A DNA stretch of 5,366 nt from UBA1402 sp964575345 (lineage in GTDB: Bacteria > Bacteroidota > Bacteroidia > Bacteroidales > UBA1402), in contig CAZNQD010000093.1 in assembly GCA_964575345.1 (NCBI GenBank), positions 1 through 5,366 on the forward strand. Direction: 5' to 3'. The number at the start of each line of letters is the position of its first letter. Positions within the stretch are counted from its first letter, which is position 1. Shown here piece by piece: positions 1 through 5,366 of the stretch. Below the pieces are notes generated by a model that saw nothing but the letters and a program-made list of their open reading frames with translations, did not search any database and had not been told where the DNA came from. Made by a program: the position numbers and the translations under genes.

Positions 1-584
1 TGAGAGGGAAAAGCATCATACTCCTGTGCCCCGTTAGGACGGGCCATTGCTGTATGAGCCTTTAGTTGATGTACTACTCCGTCGGCCAGCAAATAAGAGC
101 CCAACACCAAAGGTACCAGATGCAACAGTTTGTGTTTGGGATATTTACCAAAAAGTGGGAGTACCAACCCGATGGCATAAGGTGCGTACCTTATTTGGTC
201 ATCGTACATAGGTACTTTTAAGTCCTTGTTCCAGTTGAGACTTTCCTGTAGTTGCAACTTTAAATCAGTCATTCCAAGTATGCCAAGCCCAAGTGCTGCA
301 ACTGCTACGGGAGCAATGCTATTACTCAGAAATTTCTTAGCATACAATGCTTCAGGCCTTTCAAAAGAATACCAGTTGCTGTATTGACTCACAGCCGCAT
401 TGGAAACTACAGTCATTCTTTTTTTTTCGGACACGGCTATACTGTCTGGTGAATCTGTCGACAAGTCCTGACGACAATTCCTTTCGGGCAGCAGGCTGTC
501 AGTCCCATCAAAGGCAGTTTGCGCAAAGCCGGCATGCAATAAGAAAAACAGCCAACTGAACAGTAAAAACATTTTAGCTTTCAT
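1..584 (-). CDS. PAP2-superfamily membrane phosphatase, N-terminal part (cut at left edge)
   Basis: This is a partial gene: 194 codons plus two bases are visible and the C-terminus lies off the left edge. Residues 1-21 form a signal peptide (Lys at 2 and 4, a hydrophobic core, cleavage likely after GFA before Q22). A polar stretch of about 65 residues follows, then hydrophobic segments near 88-105, 133-146 and 151-172. Residues 175-183 read KAHTAMARP, which fits PAP2 motif 1 (K-x6-RP; Lys175, Arg182, Pro183). Motif 2 begins at the edge with FPS (192-194). PAP2 enzymes hydrolyse phosphomonoester or pyrophosphate bonds, usually in lipids (undecaprenyl diphosphate, phosphatidate, lipid A), with the active site facing the periplasm; the substrate cannot be told here. 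The start at 584 is chosen because it keeps the two Lys of the signal peptide. ATG 572 is an alternative. The gene overlaps the upstream HTCS by 11 bases. The codon after FPS begins CA, so it is His or Gln rather than the Gly of canonical PSGH. Family is fairly certain; function is not. Confidence 0.85.
   Translation of the reverse strand, partial: MKAKMFLLFSWLFFLLHAGFAQTAFDGTDSLLPERNCRQDLSTDSPDSIAVSEKKRMTVVSNAAVSQYSNWYSFERPEALYAKKFLSNSIAPVAVAALGLGILGMTDLKLQLQESLNWNKDLKVPMYDDQIRYAPYAIGLVLPLFGKYPKHKLLHLVPLVLGSYLLADGVVHQLKAHTAMARPNGAQEYDAFPS
419..427 (-). repeat. A9 homopolymer inside the PAP2 coding sequence
   Basis: Nine consecutive A on the coding strand encode part of E53-K54-K55-R56, in the polar region after the signal peptide. 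The present length keeps the signal peptide in frame with the PAP2 motif downstream. Losing one A would give GAA AAA AAA GAA TGA, an immediate stop. Gaining one leads to a stop about 20 codons later. An ATG (Met57) follows directly. Runs of this length can be slippage-prone, but nothing here shows that the tract varies. Confidence 0.6.
570..584 (-). promoter_or_regulatory. Stop/start overlap coupling the HTCS and PAP2 genes
   Basis: On the minus strand the sequence ATGAAAGCTAAAATG holds the PAP2 start (584-582), the HTCS stop TAA (576-574) in another frame, and a second in-frame PAP2 ATG (572-570) one base after the stop. No room is left for a separate promoter or terminator between the genes. 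Ribosomes ending the HTCS could restart directly on PAP2, so translational coupling is likely; this is inference. No strong Shine-Dalgarno sequence precedes either ATG, which is normal for Bacteroidota. Confidence 0.7.
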
Positions 585-3500
585 GCTGGTTCAGGGAATA
601 AATACTAGGGCTCTGTCCGTAGCATTTGGTAAAACAGCGGGTAAAATACTTTGGATCGTTGAATCCCACGGAATAGGCCACTTCCGATATATTCATGGCC
701 GGATTTTTGCTTAAAATTTCTTTGGCCTTATTCAATCGATAATTTCGGATGAAACGTCCGGCCGATTGTCCCACCAAAGACTGTAATTTTTTGTGAAGCA
801 GACTGCGGGAAATACCCAATTCTTCTATAAAAACACTTACATTAAACAAAGGATCGGCATAACGCAACTGAACGATTTTCATCATTTTTTCCAGCAAATA
901 TTTATCGGGAGAATTATTGGCAATGTCAAGCTGGCTGGTAGTCATGTTCTCGGCAAAACTTTGGTGAATGCGTTCGCGAAGTTGCAGGATATTCTTAATT
1001 TTTGCCTTGAGCAGGCGCTCCTCAAAAGGCTTGGGCAAATAATCGTTGGCTCCCGATTCCAACCCTTCCATCTCATTGTTCGTGGAACTGAAAGCTGTTA
1101 ATAATATGACAGGTATATGCGATGTTTTAAACTCCGTTTTAATTTTGCGACACAATTGTATACCGTCCATACGAGGCATCATAATATCACTTATCACAAT
1201 ATCGGGTAAATTACGCTGCACCATCATCCAGCCTTCCTCGCCGTCTACGGCTTCCAACAGGTTATACTGGTCGTGCAAAACAGAAGCAAGAAAATGACGC
1301 ATATCTTTGTTGTCTTCCACCACCAGAAGCAAAGGCTTCAACCGGGTTACAGCCTGGGTGGACGAGCTATTTCCCTTAGGAATCTCTTTATCCGCTTCTT
1401 CCCGGCTGAGCGCCTTATCACTAATTACATTTTCTGATTCTACTGCGTTTTGAACAGAGTCCGAGGGAAATTCTGCGGGTATTTCCAACACAAAACGGGC
1501 ACCGCCCAGGCGATTGTTGCCGGCGTAAATAATTCCTCTGTGTAACAGAGCCAGTTCCCTGCACAGGAAGAGGCCCACCCCTGTTCCGGATTGTCCGCTG
1601 GACTGATAGGTTTCCTGGTCTTTGATCTGGTAAAAACGTTCAAATATTTTCTCGGATTCTTCTTCGGGAATGCCTTTGCCACTATCGCTGACCGTGATTC
1701 TTATCCAGCTGGCATTGTCTTTTTGGATATCAAAAAGCTTTATTTTAATGCTGCCGTAGTCGGGTGTATACTTCACGGCATTCGACAATAAATTGCTCAA
1801 AATTTTACGCAGTATCTCAGCATCAAAAATAAGCTCCGGATTTTTAAGCCTGGATATCAGCGAACAATGAATAAAACGCCTTTCTACGGCATCGGCAAAA
1901 GGAAACAACACCTCGCGGACCAAATCCGTCAAATTTCCCTGTGTTTTGTATAGTTTACAGGCCTTTTCTTCAACTTTTCTAAAATCCATCAGTTGATTGA
2001 CCAGTGTCAGCAAACGATCTGCATTGCGTTCAGCCAGCTTCAACTGATCCAGCACCAGAGGATCCTTGCTCAGGTTGAGCATTCTTTTGATAGGCCCCAT
2101 AATCAAACTTAAGGGCGTTTTAAATTCGTGAGTGATGTTGGTAAACACCGACAACTTCTCCTGATTCAGGGCTTCCACCTGTCGGTAAGCTTCCTGAAGT
2201 TCTTTAGTTCTGGCTTTAACCTTAGCTTCGAGTTCCGACCGTTTGTGTTTGATTCTTTTTTCCCTGTTCATCAAGAAGAACAGAGCTAATACCAGCAACA
2301 CAAAGATCAGCACCAAGCGGAACACCCGACTTTGATAAAAGGGAGGACGAATTACCACAGGCAGGCTGGTGATTTTGTCCGACCATACTCCGTCGCTGTT
2401 GGTACATCTCAGCTTAAACACATACCTGCCTTGTTTAAGGTTGGTATAGTAAACAAAACGACGTTCCGGCCCCACGCTGGTCCATTGTTCGTCAAAATCC
2501 TCCAGGTAATAGGAATAACGGATTCGTTCAGGAAACTCATAATCCAAAGCACTGAACTCCAGCGAAAAAGACTTATCTTTTTTGGGTATCACCAATTCAG
2601 GGCTTGCGTACAAGTGTTTTTCCAGATATACTTTATTATGAAACGCCACCCCCGGTTCTATTTTATTGTTGAGAATTTGTAATGTAATCAGACTGGGTTT
2701 GGGCATGTAGTCGTTGTTTTTGAAGCGCCCTGGTTCTATGTAATTCAAACCTTGTAGATTGCCAAAGTACAACACTCCGTCGCTGCCTTTACAACCGGCC
2801 ATCCAGTAAAATTGATTACTCAGTAAGCCATCTTCTTTGGAATAATTGACAACCTCAAGATTTTGAGGCTCAAAGCGAACCAAGCCATTATTGGTACTCA
2901 TCCACAAACGGTCGTTGTCGTCTTCGAGTATGGTATAGATTACGTTGTCCGCAAAACCCTGTCTTTTATCGTAGCGGACAAAACGTACATAAGATTCTGT
3001 AAGTTTGTATACACCCGGACCTTCCCAGCCGGGTTTTTTCTTTAAATCCACACTGTCTGCCCCACTCAATTCTTCCATTTTGTACAAACCTTCACCGTTA
3101 CTGCCAAACCATAACACATCTTCGTCCTCGTAAATACTGATTATTTTGGCCAGTTGCCCCGAGGAAGGATCGTGCAAACTATATCTGAAATAATCATATT
3201 TGGCAGGCACTCCGGGAATATCGAAAGAGTGTAGATATAAACAATACAAGCCGATGTTGGTGGCCACCCACAGGCGCTGTTTACGATCAATTTTCAGAAA
3301 ATTCACCTGTTGAGGCGGATAGGGGATGTCTGAGCCAACGAATACATTCAGGAATTGCCCGCTCTGTTTATCCAGAAATTGCAGCCCGTTATTCATGCCC
3401 ACCCACAAACCATTGTGCAGGCTGTCTTCGGCCAGGTCGGAAACAAAGAGGCTGGCAATATTGCCTTTTTCGTCTCCCGGCAAATAGGCTTTGAAACCGG

Positions 3501-4818
3501 AGCCATCGGCATACAAACGATTCAGCCCCCCTCCCCAGGTTCCCAGCCATATAGTGGAATCGGAATCCTCGTAAATTTTCGATACCGTATTTTGCGTAAG
3601 GCTGCCCGGCCTGCGGGTATGCAGGTAATGCCGAAAAGACTCCTGCCCTTTAGCTCTGAAATGCAGCCCTCCTTCGACCAAACCCACCCAAAGGTTGCCC
3701 CGGCTGTCTTCGAGTATAGAATTGACAGGCCCGGAAGACATACTACCGGGATCGACAGGATTGTGACGGAGGGCATGTATCATCTTTCGCTTCTCAAACA
3801 TCCAGTTAACGCCACCCTTTTCGGTTCCTATCCACAGAATGTTGCGGTCGTCCACAAAAAGAGTATTTAAGAAATTGTTGTTTATGCTTTCGTCCGAATC
3901 GTCCGACTGAAAACGGGTAAAATTGTCGCCCTCCTGATTCCACAAAGCCAGACCTCCCAGAGTTGCCACCCAGGTATTGCCGGTACTATCCTGTAAAACG
4001 TCGTTCACAAAACTGTGAGGCAACGATCCGGAATCCGTTTCTGAATGTCGATAGCCTTGCATTATATCGGTATGAGGATTGTAACGAAACAAGCCCTGGG
4101 AACTGGCAATCCAGAGGGCACCCATTCTGTCGGAATAAATACTGCGGATAAGGTTAAATGTTTCGCGCTGCAGCAATTCCGGTACAATTTCAAAATCAAA
4201 CTGGCCGGGATTCTTATTGGAGAGGCATTGCAACTTACCCGAAGAAGTGGCCAGCCAGATACGGCCGTAATCATCTTCGCACAGAGCATGCACTGTCAAC
4301 ATGTTTAAGCTGTAATAATTAACAATGTCGCCCTGTTTATCAAACACCAGGCAGGCCAGGCCGTGATCTCCGGCTACCCAGAGCTTGGATTGTGAATCAG
4401 AATGCAGATCGTAGATCGTTTGAGAGAGAACTTTCCGGTATTGCGAATTTTCTTCTATTATGTTTAGTGGCCGGCCGGTATTCAGGTCAATACAGGATAG
4501 GCCCAGATCCGATCCCACCCAGAGCCGCTCATAACTGTCTTCGGCCAAACAGTAACAAAAATTGCTTTTAAGTTTTGCGTTTTCGGTGTTATAGCTTGTA
4601 AGGGTATAACCGTCGTAACGATCCAGGCCACCCCAGGTAGCAAACCACATAAAGCCCTTGCTGTCTTTTAAAATGTCGTCTACAAAGTTTTGAGACAACT
4701 TTTCGTCGGAGGTCAATCGCTTAAAATGATAATCGGCCGCCGGCAAACAGATGGAACTAAGGCAAAAGATAACCAGCAGGCTCAGGCTTTTCAAGCATTT
4801 CTTTTTTTTTTCATGCAA
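574..4818 (-). CDS. Hybrid two-component system (HTCS) sensor kinase / AraC-type regulator
   Basis: This is a one-chain sensor and transcription activator of the kind that controls Bacteroidota PULs. Numbering is from TTG 4818 (1,414 residues). A Lys-rich signal peptide covers about 1-28 (likely cleavage near LPAA). Fourteen Reg_prop-type blades (about 47-696), each ending in a variant of D-x-x-G-x-L-W-[VIL]-[GA]-T, would form two seven-bladed periplasmic propellers. A Y_Y_Y Ig-like domain (about 740-824), one membrane helix (about 833-849) and a charged, probably coiled linker (854-886) follow. HisKA has His897 in THEFKTP. The HATPase domain has N1009/N1013, DSGKGIP from 1045, FERFY from 1059 and GTGVGL from 1078. 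The receiver (about 1161-1279) has Glu1168/Asp1169, phospho-acceptor Asp1211, Thr1241 and Lys1263. The AraC domain (about 1309-1409) holds both helix-turn-helix units. All key residues are present, so the protein should be active if made. The ligand is probably an oligosaccharide but unknown. The start is uncertain: the frame is open to a TTG at 4896, inside SusD, and has no in-frame ATG before residue 57. TTG 4818 and TTG 4794 both give good signal peptides; ATG 4814 is one base out of frame. Confidence 0.95.
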   Translation of the reverse strand: MHEKKKKCLKSLSLLVIFCLSSICLPAADYHFKRLTSDEKLSQNFVDDILKDSKGFMWFATWGGLDRYDGYTLTSYNTENAKLKSNFCYCLAEDSYERLWVGSDLGLSCIDLNTGRPLNIIEENSQYRKVLSQTIYDLHSDSQSKLWVAGDHGLACLVFDKQGDIVNYYSLNMLTVHALCEDDYGRIWLATSSGKLQCLSNKNPGQFDFEIVPELLQRETFNLIRSIYSDRMGALWIASSQGLFRYNPHTDIMQGYRHSETDSGSLPHSFVNDVLQDSTGNTWVATLGGLALWNQEGDNFTRFQSDDSDESINNNFLNTLFVDDRNILWIGTEKGGVNWMFEKRKMIHALRHNPVDPGSMSSGPVNSILEDSRGNLWVGLVEGGLHFRAKGQESFRHYLHTRRPGSLTQNTVSKIYEDSDSTIWLGTWGGGLNRLYADGSGFKAYLPGDEKGNIASLFVSDLAEDSLHNGLWVGMNNGLQFLDKQSGQFLNVFVGSDIPYPPQQVNFLKIDRKQRLWVATNIGLYCLYLHSFDIPGVPAKYDYFRYSLHDPSSGQLAKIISIYEDEDVLWFGSNGEGLYKMEELSGADSVDLKKKPGWEGPGVYKLTESYVRFVRYDKRQGFADNVIYTILEDDNDRLWMSTNNGLVRFEPQNLEVVNYSKEDGLLSNQFYWMAGCKGSDGVLYFGNLQGLNYIEPGRFKNNDYMPKPSLITLQILNNKIEPGVAFHNKVYLEKHLYASPELVIPKKDKSFSLEFSALDYEFPERIRYSYYLEDFDEQWTSVGPERRFVYYTNLKQGRYVFKLRCTNSDGVWSDKITSLPVVIRPPFYQSRVFRLVLIFVLLVLALFFLMNREKRIKHKRSELEAKVKARTKELQEAYRQVEALNQEKLSVFTNITHEFKTPLSLIMGPIKRMLNLSKDPLVLDQLKLAERNADRLLTLVNQLMDFRKVEEKACKLYKTQGNLTDLVREVLFPFADAVERRFIHCSLISRLKNPELIFDAEILRKILSNLLSNAVKYTPDYGSIKIKLFDIQKDNASWIRITVSDSGKGIPEEESEKIFERFYQIKDQETYQSSGQSGTGVGLFLCRELALLHRGIIYAGNNRLGGARFVLEIPAEFPSDSVQNAVESENVISDKALSREEADKEIPKGNSSSTQAVTRLKPLLLVVEDNKDMRHFLASVLHDQYNLLEAVDGEEGWMMVQRNLPDIVISDIMMPRMDGIQLCRKIKTEFKTSHIPVILLTAFSSTNNEMEGLESGANDYLPKPFEERLLKAKIKNILQLRERIHQSFAENMTTSQLDIANNSPDKYLLEKMMKIVQLRYADPLFNVSVFIEELGISRSLLHKKLQSLVGQSAGRFIRNYRLNKAKEILSKNPAMNISEVAYSVGFNDPKYFTRCFTKCYGQSPSIYSLNQHES
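4802..4811 (-). repeat. A10 run directly after an out-of-frame ATG at the HTCS start
   Basis: The coding strand reads ATG (4814-4812), then ten A, then GAAATGCTTG. As written, the ATG frame gives MKKKRNA and stops. With eleven A it would read MKKKKKCLKSLSLL and run into the HTCS frame as a normal Bacteroidota signal peptide. The run therefore decides whether the natural-looking start is connected to the gene. It may be a sequencing or assembly error, a true indel, or a slippage site. Confidence 0.75.
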
Positions 4819-4874
4819 AATGCCGTTCAAAAAACGAAAATCGAAACAATAATACAAAAAAGAAATGAAAACCG
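4815..4874 (-). other. AT-rich spacer between the SusD-like gene and the HTCS
   Basis: These 60 bases lie between the SusD stop and the out-of-frame ATG of the HTCS. On the coding strand they are T-rich. I see no GC-rich hairpin followed by a T run, so no intrinsic terminator is supported and read-through from SusD is plausible. Weak pieces of the Bacteroidota promoter pattern (TTTG, then TAnnTTTG about 19 bases on) can be lined up, but the second element matches only in its TTTG half. A promoter is therefore not called. Confidence 0.4.
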
Positions 4875-5366
4875 TCACTCCTGCGGAATAAACCAATTAT
4901 CCTGAATCATCAGCATATCGTGCATGGCTGACTGCTCCGTGGCTTCGTATTTGGAAGCCACCCGGTCGGCCAGATATGCGTTATTGCCTCTTCTTAGAGC
5001 TATGCGCATCAGGTCGTGAAAACGATTGCCTTCGAAGGCCAGTTCCATGGCCATTTCTTCCAGTAGTATATCTTCGACGTAATCGATGGTATCTTGTTTG
5101 GTGGGAGCTGTTCCGTAATTGACATAACCTTGTTGCATCAGGGTAGTTGAATCGGGAATAATAAAATAAGTAAAGTCCTGGTCTACATTCTTACTTCCTC
5201 TCATGCGTGTCCCGGCGTTATTATCGAAAAAGGCATAAGAAAAGGAAAGAAAAGAAGGTATGACACTGTCTGTGCTTGCCATTTCGGCCACCAGATGAGG
5301 CAGGCTCATGGTTTCCAGTTTCAGACCGTTTTTCATGACAGCAAAGGCCAGCTGTGGATAGCCCAG
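4875..5366 (-). CDS. SusD/RagB-family outer-membrane glycan-binding protein, C-terminal part
   Basis: This is a partial gene: the last 163 residues and a TGA stop are visible, and the frame stays open to the right edge. The Met codon at 5336 is internal, not a start. The segment VEDILLEEMAMELAFEGNRF followed by HDLMRIALRRGN is the typical SusD/RagB C-terminal signature (in the family, an E-rich helix ending in ELAFEG-x-RF-x-DL-x-R). It is followed by the usual ending in which an aromatic pair precedes I-P (NWFIP) close to the C-terminus. SusD proteins are surface lipoproteins that sit as a lid on a SusC TonB-dependent porin and bind glycan for import. The lipoprotein signal and most of the binding region are outside the window, so the glycan cannot be predicted. 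The SusC gene would be expected just upstream, beyond the right edge. The HTCS follows about 60 bases downstream on the same strand, which suggests it is the cognate regulator. Confidence 0.92.
   Translation of the reverse strand: MGYPQLAFAVMKNGLKLETMSLPHLVAEMASTDSVIPSFLSFSYAFFDNNAGTRMRGSKNVDQDFTYFIIPDSTTLMQQGYVNYGTAPTKQDTIDYVEDILLEEMAMELAFEGNRFHDLMRIALRRGNNAYLADRVASKYEATEQSAMHDMLMIQDNWFIPQE

Noticed and set aside
1440..1682. Minus-strand frame of 80 codons within the HTCS kinase domain
   Set aside because: It is a different frame of the same strand, fully inside the conserved HATPase region, with no independent support.
3355..3870. Plus-strand open frame of 171 codons opposite the HTCS
   Set aside because: It is antisense to the conserved propeller repeats and shows no recognisable domain or signal; a shadow of the real gene. 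The same holds for the other plus-strand frames at 347-559, 793-1297, 1591-1791, 2332-2682, 2863-3045, 3963-4308 and 4690-4905.
4764..4800. Lipoprotein signal (lipobox) in the HTCS, ending in SSIC
   Set aside because: The residue before Cys is Ile rather than Gly, Ala or Ser, and a better signal peptidase I site (LPAA) lies just after. HTCS proteins are also inner-membrane proteins.
4830..4860. Bacteroidota-type promoter (TTTG / TAnnTTTG) ahead of the HTCS
   Set aside because: A TTTG and a second TTTG about 19 bases downstream can be aligned, but the TA of the -7 element is missing, and T-rich DNA produces such half matches by chance.
4819..4896. HTCS start at the far-upstream TTG (4896), giving a 1,440-residue protein
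   Set aside because: It would overlap SusD by 22 bases and put a second hydrophobic stretch ahead of a complete Lys-rich signal peptide. The extra 26 residues look like translated spacer DNA.

Overview
The window looks like a piece of a Bacteroidota genome, probably from a polysaccharide utilisation locus (PUL). Two hallmarks support this: the C-terminal part of a SusD/RagB-family glycan-binding lipoprotein, and a complete hybrid two-component system (HTCS) regulator that carries sensor, kinase, receiver and AraC DNA-binding domains in one chain. Both are essentially Bacteroidota features. The sequence does not allow a genus to be named.

All three genes lie on the minus strand and read from right to left. 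(1) 5366-4875: the last 163 residues of a SusD-like protein, whose start lies beyond the right edge. (2) About 4818-574: the HTCS of roughly 1,414 residues, with signal peptide, 14 propeller blades, Y_Y_Y domain, one membrane helix, HisKA, HATPase, receiver and AraC helix-turn-helix. (3) 584-1: the first 194 residues of a PAP2-superfamily phosphatase with a signal peptide, cut at the left edge just as the second catalytic motif begins. The HTCS stop and the PAP2 start overlap by 11 bases, and only about 60 bases separate SusD from the HTCS, so the three could be one transcript. There is no gene-free stretch over 300 bases.

A plausible working model is as follows. SusD, with an unseen SusC partner to the right, captures a glycan at the outer membrane. 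The periplasmic propellers of the HTCS sense a breakdown product, and its AraC domain activates the PUL. The PAP2 protein is a membrane or periplasmic phosphatase whose link to the glycan pathway is unknown.

The most notable observation is at the HTCS start. The only well-placed ATG (4814-4812) is followed by a run of ten A and is out of frame with the 1,400-codon reading frame. One extra A would join it perfectly to a classic signal peptide. This could be a sequencing error, a real disabling or phase-variable indel, or a slippage site; otherwise the gene uses a TTG start. A second run (A9) sits early in the PAP2 gene. Apart from this, the content is familiar, and I do not see an evidently new biological system.
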